Shown: positions 7,877 to 16,423 of the stretch, piece after piece
Position numbering within the stretch: position 1 is the first letter of the stretch
How the letters are laid out: each line of letters begins with the position of its first letter
Notes under the pieces: model-generated
What the model was told of the DNA's origin: nothing
Databases searched by the model: none
Seen by the model: only the letters and a program-made list of their open reading frames with translations
Source: UBA5336 sp039815055
Lineage (GTDB): Bacteria > Pseudomonadota > Alphaproteobacteria > Caulobacterales > Hyphomonadaceae
Assembly (NCBI GenBank): GCA_039815055.1
Contig: JBCCAA010000024.1
Span: 1-41,457 of the forward strand
Direction of reading: 5' to 3'
Length of the DNA: 41,457 nucleotides
Made by a program: the position numbers and the translations under genes

Positions 7877-9561
7877 TCTGGCAATCTCATATCGCGGTTG
7901 GTCTCAAAGATCGAGCGTGCGGGTGCGCTGATCGCTGTACTTGGATCGCGGATGATGCCGAAACTGGTTTCGGGCACCACAGCGACGGAGGTGGGCGAGC
8001 CAACTGGACAGCTTCCGTCCACACGATACTGCAAAGCTGCTGCAAGCAAGCCCTCATTGGGGTCTCCGAGCGGCTGAGTAAAGTCGTCGGCCACTTCACA
8101 CCCCGGCACGCGTACGCCGAAATTGAAGTTGGAATTCATTGGCACAAAACCGTCTTCAAAATCGCCAAACCCCTGATCATTCAAACCCTGGAACTGGATG
8201 GTGTAATAGGTTTCTCCGCAATTGTCCGTCGGGAAGAAGCCAAATGGCTTGCCGCACGTGATCCCCCCAATCAGGACCACTTCTACATTCACGCCCCGAA
8301 GGCCGTTGATGACCGCTTCGCTGGCGCTGCAGGTGCCCTCGGTGGAGAGGATAAACACGCGATTGAGATTCAGGGTTGGCAACGGTGTGCCATTGTTCAC
8401 CGTGAAGCCCTGACCCGTGGTGTAGAATGGGATCGGATTGTTCGGCGAGCCAAAGATCGGGTCCACACAGCTGGGATTGTCGCAATTGTTGAAGCGGAGC
8501 TGTTCGAAGGTTCGCCCATTTGTGTTGGCATTGCCAGCGATCATGTAGCTGAGTTGCGAGGCCACGGCCAAAAGCCCGCCGCCATTGTATCGCAGGTCAA
8601 GAACCAGGTCGGAAACGCCTTGGGTGTCCAACTGTTGAACGGCATCGACAATGGCTTCTTCCGAGGAAAACGGGCTGAACGTCGTAAAGTGGATGTATCC
8701 GACATCGCCGGTGGGTGTATTGATCGTGCTCACCTGATTGACAGGTTCGGAAGCAAGATCAGCAGAGACCAGGGTAACTGTGCGCGTTGAGGACGCGCCG
8801 GGATCGAGAACTTCAAAGATGTGGGTCTCGCCGGACGTGGCTGGAAACAGGCCAGCATTCAAGGCGTCGACAGCGGCGCTTGAGCCATCATTGACCAGGT
8901 CGAACCCGTCAATGGTGACAATGCTTGCGCCTCGAACAAATTGTCTCAGTCCGCTCACAATGGCGGACGCAGGCGTACCCGGATCGGTGTAGACCACGCG
9001 GACTTCGCGCGGGACGCTACCCGAAACGATTTCAAACCGTGCACCATAGGAGGCGGTTGGCGCTGCGTTGCGTTGTTCCAGGAATTCTTCAGTGGATTGG
9101 CTGAAGTGGAAATCGTCCTTGTCTTCGCCCGACGGTGTTGTGGCAGTTGTGCGCAGGGAGTCGAAATACGCCACGCGGCCTTGGGACTCAAAATCGTACG
9201 GGCTTCGATCAACGATTTCATCGTTCCACAGATAGGTCTCATCGGTCCATGAGCGCAGCCAGAAGAGTTCTTCGATCAAGCTGCCGGGATCATCAGGAAA
9301 TGCGTTACCTTCTATATCGACGCCTGAGCGTGGGTTTTCGCACTGATTGACGAAGGTGCTGGCGGCCTCAAACACCCCCGCCGTGAATGTGGGTCCCGTT
9401 GGCGTTGACCCTGCGGGCGGTGACGATGCAGGCGGCGATGTAGCGCCTGGCGGCGATGTAGCGCCCGGCGGCGTCGGGCTGCCGCTTCCGCCTCCACCGC
9501 TACAGGCGGCGAGCACAAGCCCAGCGGCAGCAATAAGAGCAAGTTGGCTAGTCTTGGGCAT
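7873..9561 (-). CDS. S41-family peptidase, lipoprotein
   Basis: A 562-residue lipoprotein with a peptidase S41 (C-terminal processing protease) domain. The signal ends in the lipobox LAAC (Cys20), followed by Gly-rich sequence and a Pro/Ser/Thr linker (about 27-57) built of short repeats. A PDZ-like region (about 190-260) with SAIVSGLRQFVRGASIVTIDG precedes the catalytic domain. There GYIHF and LVLDLRYNGGG are S41 core motifs, and the nucleophile is the Ser of TEGTCSASEAVI. The usual downstream lysine may be the Lys of GGITCGKPFG, a form common in S41 lipoproteins of this kind rather than in CtpA. Several Cys pairs suggest disulfides. Expected location is the outer or inner membrane facing the periplasm. 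It is co-translated with the small lipoprotein downstream. Confidence 0.87.
   Translation of the reverse strand: MPKTSQLALIAAAGLVLAACSGGGGSGSPTPPGATSPPGATSPPASSPPAGSTPTGPTFTAGVFEAASTFVNQCENPRSGVDIEGNAFPDDPGSLIEELFWLRSWTDETYLWNDEIVDRSPYDFESQGRVAYFDSLRTTATTPSGEDKDDFHFSQSTEEFLEQRNAAPTASYGARFEIVSGSVPREVRVVYTDPGTPASAIVSGLRQFVRGASIVTIDGFDLVNDGSSAAVDALNAGLFPATSGETHIFEVLDPGASSTRTVTLVSADLASEPVNQVSTINTPTGDVGYIHFTTFSPFSSEEAIVDAVQQLDTQGVSDLVLDLRYNGGGLLAVASQLSYMIAGNANTNGRTFEQLRFNNCDNPSCVDPIFGSPNNPIPFYTTGQGFTVNNGTPLPTLNLNRVFILSTEGTCSASEAVINGLRGVNVEVVLIGGITCGKPFGFFPTDNCGETYYTIQFQGLNDQGFGDFEDGFVPMNSNFNFGVRVPGCEVADDFTQPLGDPNEGLLAAALQYRVDGSCPVGSPTSVAVVPETSFGIIRDPSTAISAPARSIFETNRDMRLPE
9431..9466. repeat. Two 18-bp tandem repeats in the S41 linker
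   Basis: Positions 9431-9448 and 9449-9466 are 18-bp copies differing only at the last base. On the coding (minus) strand they give two six-residue Gly-Ala-Thr-Ser-Pro-Pro-type units just after the lipid-anchored Cys. Because 18 bp is a multiple of three, copy-number changes would alter linker length without breaking the frame. Confidence 0.7.
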
Positions 9562-9641
9562 GGGAGGTCTGTCCTGTGTCTTTCCGATATGGAGCCGCGA
9601 GCTCCTTGCAATTACAACCCTTCGGCGGCAACACGATTGCG

Positions 9642-10982
9642 TTACACGCCCGGTTCAAGGGTCTCTACAAAGTGCACCGGCTTGCCGGCGCCGCGTTTGA
9701 CGATCTCTCCATCGCGCATCACGGATGAACCGCGAATGATCGTTGCGACGGGCCAGCCCTGTGCTTCAAATCCGTCATACTGGGTCCAACCGCATTTCGA
9801 TTTCGACCAGTCTGCGGTGATGGTCTCACGGCGCGCCATATCCACCAAAGTGAAATCGGCGTCATAGCCTTCCGCGATCCGGCCTTTCCGGGCGATGCCG
9901 AACACGCGTTGCGGCCCAGCAGATGTCAGCTCGACAAACCGACGAAGTGAAAGCTTGCCCGCGTTCACGTGGGTAAGCATCACGGGAACGAGTGTCTGGA
10001 CGCCTGGCATTCCCGAAGGCGAGGCCGGGTAAGGCCGGTCTTTCTCTTCCTTTGTGTGCGGGGCATGGTCCGTGGCCAGCACATCGACAATGCCGGCATT
10101 TACCGCGCGCCACAACGCGTCGCGATGGTGGGCCTCACGCACCGGAGGGTTCTGCTGGGCATAGGCGCCAAGCCGTTCATAGCATTCAGGCGCTGCGAGG
10201 GTGAGGTGGTTTGGCAGAACTTCAACGCTGGCAACATCCTTGGCACTGCGGAGCATTTCCATCTCTTCCGCGGTCGAGATATGCAGCACATGGATGCGTT
10301 TGCCGGTCTTACGCGCCAGACGCAGGAGACGTCGTGTGGAGCTTACGGCTGCCTCCACATCGCGCACCACGATGTGGCTTTGCCAATCACCCTGGACCGC
10401 CAGGTCGCGTCGCTCAGCCAGTCGGTATTCGTCTTCGGAATGAAAGGCCGCGCGACGCTTGATGGCGCGCAAGACCCGTTCCACACCTTCATCGCTCTCA
10501 ACAAGCAGCGACCCTGTAGACGCACCCATAAAGACCTTCACGCCACAGCAGCCGGTCATCTGCTCCATCTCAGCCAGGACATCGGCGTTTTCATTGGTCG
10601 CGCCGGCATAGAAGGCATGGTCTGTGTCCATGCGGTCTTTCGCGCGCGCCAGCTTGTCGAGCAACATGTCCGGCGTGGTCGTTGTCGGCTCGGTGTTCGG
10701 CATTTCGAAAACCGCTGTGACGCCCCCCAGCGCTGCAGATCGCGCACCCGTTTCCAGGTCTTCCTTCCACTCCAGCCCCGGTTCGCGGAAGTGGACCTGG
10801 CTGTCGATCACACCCGGCAGAACGTGCAGGCCGGTGCAGTCGATCACCTCGCCGGCCTCTGCCACCGCGAGATCTCCGATTTGCGCGATGGTCTCACCGA
10901 TCACGCCGATATCAGCGAGGCCTTCGCCGCCCGGTGTCACAAGAGTGCCGCCGCGCAGGATCAAATCATAGGTCTGTGTCAT
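9642..10982 (-). CDS. pyrC: Dihydroorotase-family amidohydrolase
   Basis: A 446-residue cyclic amidohydrolase most like class I dihydroorotase, which interconverts N-carbamoyl-aspartate and dihydroorotate in pyrimidine synthesis. Visible motifs are DSQVHFREPG (metal-binding region), GVTAVFEMPNTEP (substrate binding), VKVFMGAST (bridging lysine), HSEDEYRL, LHISTAEEMEML and LATDHAPHTKEEK (metal-binding Asp). The first His of the canonical HxH is Gln here. I believe one alphaproteobacterial subgroup shares this, so catalytic competence as DHOase is not certain. The start at 10982 (MTQTYDLIL) matches family N-termini; the frame opens to 11018, but those residues look non-native. No other pyr genes are adjacent. 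An allantoinase-like role is a less likely alternative. Confidence 0.82.
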   Translation of the reverse strand: MTQTYDLILRGGTLVTPGGEGLADIGVIGETIAQIGDLAVAEAGEVIDCTGLHVLPGVIDSQVHFREPGLEWKEDLETGARSAALGGVTAVFEMPNTEPTTTTPDMLLDKLARAKDRMDTDHAFYAGATNENADVLAEMEQMTGCCGVKVFMGASTGSLLVESDEGVERVLRAIKRRAAFHSEDEYRLAERRDLAVQGDWQSHIVVRDVEAAVSSTRRLLRLARKTGKRIHVLHISTAEEMEMLRSAKDVASVEVLPNHLTLAAPECYERLGAYAQQNPPVREAHHRDALWRAVNAGIVDVLATDHAPHTKEEKDRPYPASPSGMPGVQTLVPVMLTHVNAGKLSLRRFVELTSAGPQRVFGIARKGRIAEGYDADFTLVDMARRETITADWSKSKCGWTQYDGFEAQGWPVATIIRGSSVMRDGEIVKRGAGKPVHFVETLEPGV

Positions 10983-11195
10983 GGCGGATGTTATGGCGCG
11001 GCGCATTCCGGCTGTCACCCCAGGCGGGGTGCGGCGTTGGACTTGCCCGTCGCATCATCACACGAATGGCACGCAAATGTTAGCTCAACTTCTCGTGCCC
11101 ATTGGTGAACATACGTGTGCTGCATGTCAGATGGGCCTTCGATAGGCAGGCCGTGTCCCAACGAGGACCCAGTTTGTCTAGAAGGAACTCGCCCA

Positions 11196-11930
11196 ATGAA
11201 CCGTAAATATTTCTTGCCGATGCTGCTTTGTGCCGTCGTTGCTTCACCGGCCGCGGCCCAATCCGATAGCGGCTTTTATGTGTCAGGCTTCATCGGCGGC
11301 GGCTTTCCGTCCGATGCCGAATTCTCTGGCGTTCAGGCCCCTGAGACAGGCGCTCCAGGCGCGGCAGGTGCACCGGCCATTGTCGACGCGGAATTCGATT
11401 CCGATACCACGCTCGGCGTGGCGCTGGGCTATGATTTGCCATACGAGTTTTTCGGCGTGTTTCACCCCAGGCTGGAGCTCGAGTACTCCACGCTCGACGC
11501 GGATGTATCCACAGGCAGTTTTAATGGCGGCAACCAGTCGTTTGGCGGTGACCTCAGCATCGATTTCTTCCTGATCAACAACTACACCGACATCATCTGG
11601 CAGGACAACCAGACCGTGGTACCGTACTTCGGCGGTGGGCTAGGGATCGCGTCCGTGGATGCCAACGTGCTTTATGCCGGTGGTGGAGCAACCGCGCCGA
11701 CCTTCGGCGTTGTGGGCGAAGATGACGGTTTCGTGGGGACGTTTGCCCTGGGCGCGAGCTGGCAGCTGGCCGATCAATGGGATATTTATGGGGAAGGTCG
11801 GTACTACCGGATTCAGGATATCGAACTGGAGCGCAGGTTCATCGCGGATGGCGCCAACCTCCTGAATGCCAAGGTGGACGACACGCTGGATGGCACAACG
11901 CTGACCGCTGGCGTTCGATACCGCTTCTAG
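11196..11930 (+). CDS. Outer-membrane beta-barrel protein
   Basis: A 244-residue outer-membrane protein of the OmpA-like/Omp25-type porin fold. A cleavable signal peptide occupies residues 1-20, ending in PAAA before QSD. The mature sequence opens with a Gly-aromatic beta strand (GFYVSGFIGGGFP) and continues as alternating strands with acidic loops. It ends in GVRYRF, the terminal-Phe signature for barrel insertion by BamA. About eight strands fit the length. AAGGAA about 10 bases upstream supports the ATG at 11196. It is a single gene closed by a hairpin at 11946-11972 and divergent from the dihydroorotase. Its ligand or role cannot be deduced. Confidence 0.85.
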   Translation: MNRKYFLPMLLCAVVASPAAAQSDSGFYVSGFIGGGFPSDAEFSGVQAPETGAPGAAGAPAIVDAEFDSDTTLGVALGYDLPYEFFGVFHPRLELEYSTLDADVSTGSFNGGNQSFGGDLSIDFFLINNYTDIIWQDNQTVVPYFGGGLGIASVDANVLYAGGGATAPTFGVVGEDDGFVGTFALGASWQLADQWDIYGEGRYYRIQDIELERRFIADGANLLNAKVDDTLDGTTLTAGVRYRF

Positions 11931-11945
11931 GAGCAGCCTGTTTGC

Positions 11946-11972
11946 GACCAGCCGGCATGGTGCTGGCTGGTC
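11946..11972 (+). terminator. Stem-loop terminator-like structure after the barrel gene
   Basis: Bases 11946-11957 pair with 11961-11972 (12 bp, one G-T wobble) around a TGG loop, 16 bases after the stop codon. The following bases are not T-rich, so termination may need Rho, or the hairpin may protect the 3' end. Confidence 0.5.
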
Positions 11973-12028
11973 GAGCGTAGGTGGGCAGCCGGGTCGACAC
12001 GCAAGGCAGTCCTGCCTATCTGAAAGCC

Positions 12029-12919
12029 ATGCAATCGCGTTTCGCTTATCTTCCACATCGCACAGTTCTGGCTCTTAACGGACCAGATACTATAGACATG
12101 CTGGAGAGGTTGATCACGTCGACAACGACAGATTGGCCCGTGGGCGATGCCCGACCCGGCGCGCTTTTGACCCCCCAGGGCAAGATCATTGCGGATTTCC
12201 TGGCCATCCGCACCGGCGAAGGCGTGCTTCTGGATATCCACCGGGACGCGGTGGAGGACCTTTCCAAGCGTTTGAAGCTGTTCCGGCTGCGCGCGAAGGT
12301 TGATATCGAGCCGCTAGAAAACGCAATTGTTGTTGCGGGTATCGAACCGGCAGAGCACGGCGTTCGGCCGGTGTCGGGTGCGCAGCTTGTCTACATTGAT
12401 CCGCGCTACCCCGGAGGCCGGTTGCGGGCGATGGCCGACAAGACGGAGTGGCGCCAATATCATGGTCACGAAGCGGAATGGTCTCTGCCCGCCAGCGATC
12501 ATGACCTCGACCGCATCGTGTCTGGAATTCCCGAATGGGGCTTCGATTATCGCGCCGCCGAAGTGTTTCCAGCCGACGTGAATTTGGATCGCCTCGGCGG
12601 GGTCGACTACAAGAAAGGCTGCTTTGTCGGCCAGGAAGTGGTCAGCCGAATGTACCGTCGCGGTAAAATCCGCAAACGCACATTCTTGGTGACGGGAGAG
12701 GCCTTGTCGCAGGGCGCCGCGTTCGAAGCCGATCAAGCCCTGGGAGTGATTACCAGCGTGTCAGGCGAACGAGGCCTTTGCCTGCTCAGGCTCGACAGGT
12801 TTGCCCGCGCCGAACTCACGGGCCACCAAACGCTTTGCAATGGCTCGCCTGCAGACCTGCTCAAGTGTCGGCAAGACTGGATGGACGAGGAAATTCGGGA
12901 GGCCTACGCGAGTGACTGA
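12029..12919 (+). CDS. ygfZ: Folate-binding YgfZ/GcvT-like protein
   Basis: A 296-residue member of the YgfZ family, tetrahydrofolate-binding proteins that support maintenance or repair of some Fe-S enzymes such as MiaB. The diagnostic motif KKGCFVGQEVVSRMYRRGK is present at about residues 195-213, carrying the conserved Cys of the K-G-C-x-G-Q-E box. The N-terminal half shows the GcvT-like fold (LALNGPDTIDML, LLTPQGKIIADF). The ATG at 12029 matches family N-termini; the upstream in-frame start at 11981 would add residues lying partly in the intergenic hairpin tail. It overlaps the tag gene by 8 bp and leads a three-gene coupled cluster. Confidence 0.88.
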   Translation: MQSRFAYLPHRTVLALNGPDTIDMLERLITSTTTDWPVGDARPGALLTPQGKIIADFLAIRTGEGVLLDIHRDAVEDLSKRLKLFRLRAKVDIEPLENAIVVAGIEPAEHGVRPVSGAQLVYIDPRYPGGRLRAMADKTEWRQYHGHEAEWSLPASDHDLDRIVSGIPEWGFDYRAAEVFPADVNLDRLGGVDYKKGCFVGQEVVSRMYRRGKIRKRTFLVTGEALSQGAAFEADQALGVITSVSGERGLCLLRLDRFARAELTGHQTLCNGSPADLLKCRQDWMDEEIREAYASD

Positions 12920-13496
12920 TGAGCTTCAGTGTGGCTGGGCCCCCGCTAATGACAAATTGTACCGCGACTATCACGATACCGAATGGGGCGTACCCGAGCA
13001 TGACGGCCGTGCGCTTTGGGAAAAGCTAATGCTGGATGGTATGCAGGCAGGACTGGCCTGGATCACCATCTTGCGAAAGCGCGACAGCATCCGCGAGGAG
13101 TTTGACGGTTTCGAACCACAGCAGCTGATCGCGTGGGATCAGCAACGCGTTGACAAGGCGCTGCAGAACCCCGGCATTATCCGCAGCCCTAAAAAGATCG
13201 AAGCGACCATCGGCAACGCCAAAGCCTATCTCGCCATGGCCGATGCAGGCGAGAGTTTTGCGGACTATTGCTGGGGCTGGGTCGGCGGGACGCCGATTGT
13301 CAATTCATGGAAGCACTGGACAGACGCGCCAACCAAAACCGAGCTGTCTGAAGCCTTCTCCAAGGACCTCAAATCACGTGGATTCAAATTTGTCGGGCCA
13401 ACCATCGTGTATGCCTGGATGCAGGCAGTTGGCATGATCAATGACCACCAGCTAGACTGTCCACGTCATTGGGAGATCCAGGAGATGTATGGATGA
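12912..13496 (+). CDS. tag: DNA-3-methyladenine glycosylase I
   Basis: Tag removes 3-methyladenine from alkylated DNA as the first step of base excision repair. The protein is 194 residues, the usual size (about 190). It shows CGWAPANDKLYRDYHDTEWG at the N-terminus, with the zinc-binding Cys and His, then QAGLAWITIL, GIIRSPKKI, FKFVGPTIVYAWMQAVGMIN, and the C-terminal His and Cys (NDHQLDC) that complete the zinc site. The start is GTG at 12912: GGGAGG lies about 9 bases upstream, and ATG starts further upstream would encode unrelated residues read from ygfZ. It overlaps ygfZ by 8 bp and the next gene by 4 bp. The residue before GMQAGL is Asp where E. coli Tag has Glu38. Confidence 0.92.
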   Translation: MTDELQCGWAPANDKLYRDYHDTEWGVPEHDGRALWEKLMLDGMQAGLAWITILRKRDSIREEFDGFEPQQLIAWDQQRVDKALQNPGIIRSPKKIEATIGNAKAYLAMADAGESFADYCWGWVGGTPIVNSWKHWTDAPTKTELSEAFSKDLKSRGFKFVGPTIVYAWMQAVGMINDHQLDCPRHWEIQEMYG

Positions 13497-13873
13497 GATC
13501 GGCTGCGATCTGTTTTGTGGGCCTGGTCTTTGTTGCCGGGTGTGAGCATGTCCGCAGCAGTGATCGTGAAAGCGCTTTTCAGCACTGTCGCTGGATCGAG
13601 GATGACGGCGAGCGCCTGGAGTGTATTGATGAGCATGTGAGCGACGCCGAGTTAGACCGAAACAATCGCGCCAAGGCAATTGAGTTGGAAGTGGCAGCCG
13701 CAGAGCAGCGGCAATCCGTCTGTATGGCGCATGGTGGGTCCGAGGACTCCTGCGCTCAGGCAGCTGATCGTGGCATTCGGCCAGACCGTCCGGTCGATCC
13801 TGAAAATACTTTGGGGAAAATCGTCTACGGATCTGAGACCTGGACCGACCCCAGCACGTGGGAACCTGACTAG
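13493..13873 (+). CDS. Small Cys-containing lipoprotein
   Basis: A 126-residue predicted lipoprotein. The N-terminus MRSAAICFVGLVFVAGC is a lipoprotein signal with lipobox VAGC (Cys17). The mature part is charged, with a helical Glu/Arg-rich middle (about 35-75) and four further cysteines in pairs (HCRW/LECID and VCMAHG/DSCAQ) that could form two disulfides. The tail is acidic and aromatic. I recognise no family. The ATG at 13493 overlaps the tag stop (ATGA), so translation is coupled to tag, although a repair enzyme and a lipoprotein share no obvious function. Confidence 0.75.
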   Translation: MRSAAICFVGLVFVAGCEHVRSSDRESAFQHCRWIEDDGERLECIDEHVSDAELDRNNRAKAIELEVAAAEQRQSVCMAHGGSEDSCAQAADRGIRPDRPVDPENTLGKIVYGSETWTDPSTWEPD

Positions 13874-13958
13874 GCCGCCGATCATGCTCGACGCGCGCGG
13901 GTGAGTCGCGCTAAACCCGTTCGACACATATTCGCGCCGAAATCGAAAGCGTACCCCC

Positions 13959-15080
13959 ATGCCTACACCTGTCATTTCCGCCACCGGGCTTTGGACTCCG
14001 CCCAATAGCGTTTCGAACGAAGAACTGGTCGAGAGCTTCAATGCCTGGTCAGATCTGTGGAACACCGAACATGCGGCCGAGATTGAAGCCGGGTCATTGG
14101 AGGCCAAGCCGCATTCATCGGTGGAGTTCATCGAAAAAGCCTCCGGCATCAAGTCGCGCTATGTGATCGACAAGTCCGGCGTGGTTGACCCGCACACAAT
14201 GGCCCCGCGCATTCCTGAGCGCCCGAATGAAGAGATTTCCGTCCTGGCTGAGATGGCTGTGAATGCGGCGCGCCAGGCTCTGGAGACGGCTGGCCGCGAT
14301 CCTGGGGACATTGATGCGGTCTTGTGCGCAGCATCCAACATGCAACGCGCTTACCCGGCCATGGCGATTGAAGTGCAACAGGCGCTGGGTATTGATGGCT
14401 TTGCTTTCGACATGAACGTTGCGTGTTCGTCGGCCACGTTCGGTATCCAGGCAGCGGCAGACTTTGTTCGGTCTGGCAGCGCGAAATCGGTGCTGATGGT
14501 GAACCCGGAAATCTGTTCAGGCCACCTCAACTTCACCGACCGCGACAGCCATTTCATATTCGGTGATGTGGCAACTGCTGTGTTGGTAGAGGCTGAGGAC
14601 ATGGCGCCCAGTGATCACTGGAAGATCCTCCACACGCACCTGAAGACCGAGTTCTCCAACAATATCCGCAATAATTTCGGATTCCTGAACCGCACAGCGC
14701 CTGAAGGTGTGGGCGCCACGGACAAGCTGTTTGTGCAAGAGGGGCGAAAGGTCTTCAAAGAGGTTGTGCCCATGGTGTCGGCCATGATTGGCGAAGACAT
14801 GGACAAGTTGGGCCTGGTCAGCACCGATCTTCGCCGCATGTGGCTGCACCAGGCCAATGCGAACATGAACCGGTTAATCGCGGCGAAAGTGCTCGGCCAT
14901 GAGGCCAGCGAGGATGAAAGCCCGACAGTCCTCGATACCTACGCCAACACGTCGTCGGCAGGTTCGATCATTGCGTTTCATAAGAATTCGAGTGACTTCC
15001 AAGCGGGCGAGAAGGGCGTGATCTGTTCCTTTGGGGCAGGCTATTCGGCCGGTGCCGTCTACGTCGAGAAAGTGGCATAA
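13959..15080 (+). CDS. KAS III-like 3-oxoacyl-ACP synthase
   Basis: A 373-residue thiolase-fold condensing enzyme related to FabH. The catalytic triad is visible: Cys156 in NVACSSATFG, His297 in WLHQANANMN and Asn330 in TYANTSSAGS. It is about 50 residues longer than E. coli FabH (317). The extra length lies mainly near the N-terminus (about 28-90, including SSVEFIEKASGIKSRYVID), a pattern I associate with a conserved proteobacterial FabH-like subgroup separate from housekeeping FabH. The ATG at 13959 directly opens the fold. It is followed 88 bp later by a saccharopine-dehydrogenase-like protein on the same strand, and a joint role in making or modifying a lipid is possible (inference). The acyl donor is not predictable. 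Confidence 0.87.
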   Translation: MPTPVISATGLWTPPNSVSNEELVESFNAWSDLWNTEHAAEIEAGSLEAKPHSSVEFIEKASGIKSRYVIDKSGVVDPHTMAPRIPERPNEEISVLAEMAVNAARQALETAGRDPGDIDAVLCAASNMQRAYPAMAIEVQQALGIDGFAFDMNVACSSATFGIQAAADFVRSGSAKSVLMVNPEICSGHLNFTDRDSHFIFGDVATAVLVEAEDMAPSDHWKILHTHLKTEFSNNIRNNFGFLNRTAPEGVGATDKLFVQEGRKVFKEVVPMVSAMIGEDMDKLGLVSTDLRRMWLHQANANMNRLIAAKVLGHEASEDESPTVLDTYANTSSAGSIIAFHKNSSDFQAGEKGVICSFGAGYSAGAVYVEKVA

Positions 15081-15168
15081 AACATCGCTTTCCTCACCGG
15101 TAGGCTTCGACTTTCTTGCTCCACGAACCTAGGTGTTGCGAAACCGAAGAGTTTCTGGAGGAAACACC

Positions 15169-16347
15169 ATGTCAGCAGACCGCGAATTTGATCTCCTTAT
15201 CTACGGCGCCACCGGATTTACCGGCAGGCTGGTTGCGGAGTATCTAAATACCTCCCACGCCGCGCGGGCTGGACGGTGGGCCATGGCCGGGCGTAGCGCC
15301 GAGAAACTGGCAGCCGTGCGCGACGAGATGGGATTGCCGGCAGATACTCCGCTGATTGTCGCCAATGCGGACGAGGGTGACAGCCTCAAAGCCATGGCCG
15401 AGCGCGCCAAAGTGATTTGCACAACGGTCGGGCCTTACACGTTGTACGGCGAGCCTCTGGTGTCGGCCTGTGTGGACGCGGGAACCGACTATGTGGATCT
15501 CTCCGGTGAGCCACTTTGGATGCGTGAGATGATTGAAAAGTACGATGCCCGGGCCAAGGAAACCGGCGCTCGCATTGTCCACTCATGCGGCTTCGACTCC
15601 ATACCCTTTGATCTCGGTGTTGTGTTTGCCCAAGAGGCAGCCAAAGCCGAGTTCGGCGCCTATGCGCCGAGGGTGCGCGGGCGCGTGCGCAAGATGCAAG
15701 GGACGTTCTCCGGCGGGACAGCCGCCAGCAGTCGTGCCACCATGGCAAAGGTGAAAGAAGATCCGTCACTGTTTGGTCCGTTGGTATCGTCCTTCGGCCT
15801 GACAGGGGATTTTGAAGGCGCTGAGCAGCCAGAAATGAACAAGGCCGCGCTTGACCCCGATGGCAATTGGGCCGCGCCGTTCTTCATGGCGGTGATCAAC
15901 ACCAAAAATGTCCACCGCTCCCATTATCTCAATGGTCTGCCTTATGGTAAGGGCTTCCAGTATGATGAAATGATGGTCGCCGGGCCGGGCGATAAGGGGA
16001 AGTCGACGGCCGAAGCCATCGCAAATGCCGGGCCGCTTGGCGGGGATGGCTCCAGCGGGCCGAAGCCCGGTGAAGGCCCCAGCAAGGAAGAGCGAGAGGC
16101 CGGGCATTATGACTTGCTGTTTGCGGCCGAAATGGGTGATGGCCGGGTCGTGAATGCAGCTATAACCGGCGACAAGGATCCGGGCTACGGATCGACGTGT
16201 AAGATCATTGCTGAGGCGGCGCTTTTCCTGGCCGATGGGCACTGTTCTGCCGGCGGTGGCGTGACCACGCCGGGTGCGGCGTTCGGCACGGCGATTGTGC
16301 CAGCCCTTGTGGATCGTGCGGGCATGGCCTTCGAGGTCGAGGCTTAG
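15169..16347 (+). CDS. Saccharopine-dehydrogenase-like / trans-acting enoyl reductase family
   Basis: A 392-residue oxidoreductase-like protein. The N-terminus DLLIYGATGFTGRLVAEYL is a Rossmann dinucleotide-binding motif. CTTVGPYTLYGEPLVSACV and GTDYVDLSGE are hallmark segments of the saccharopine dehydrogenase-like group that includes mycobacterial trans-acting enoyl reductase and eukaryotic SCCPDH. A Gly/Pro/Lys-rich insert lies at about 280-315 (GDGSSGPKPGEGPSKEE). No membrane helix is evident. The ATG at 15169 has a strong GGAGGAA 6-7 bases upstream. It follows the KAS III-like gene and may share a pathway with it. True lysine metabolism is unlikely. Confidence 0.82.
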   Translation: MSADREFDLLIYGATGFTGRLVAEYLNTSHAARAGRWAMAGRSAEKLAAVRDEMGLPADTPLIVANADEGDSLKAMAERAKVICTTVGPYTLYGEPLVSACVDAGTDYVDLSGEPLWMREMIEKYDARAKETGARIVHSCGFDSIPFDLGVVFAQEAAKAEFGAYAPRVRGRVRKMQGTFSGGTAASSRATMAKVKEDPSLFGPLVSSFGLTGDFEGAEQPEMNKAALDPDGNWAAPFFMAVINTKNVHRSHYLNGLPYGKGFQYDEMMVAGPGDKGKSTAEAIANAGPLGGDGSSGPKPGEGPSKEEREAGHYDLLFAAEMGDGRVVNAAITGDKDPGYGSTCKIIAEAALFLADGHCSAGGGVTTPGAAFGTAIVPALVDRAGMAFEVEA

Positions 16348-16423
16348 GCAACCCGCCACGAAGCCCTCGCTTTCTTGCCATGAAGTCATGTAAGCGTTTG
16401 TCCAAACACTGGAGGACAACGCC

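Noticed and set aside
9969..11108. 379-codon plus-strand frame opposite the dihydroorotase gene
   Set aside because: Antisense to a clearly recognisable enzyme, with His/Arg-rich composition typical of a shadow frame in GC-rich DNA.
12801..12911. ATG at 12801 as the start of tag
   Set aside because: The first 37 residues would come from out-of-frame ygfZ sequence; the family starts at the CGW motif and a good ribosome-binding site precedes GTG 12912.
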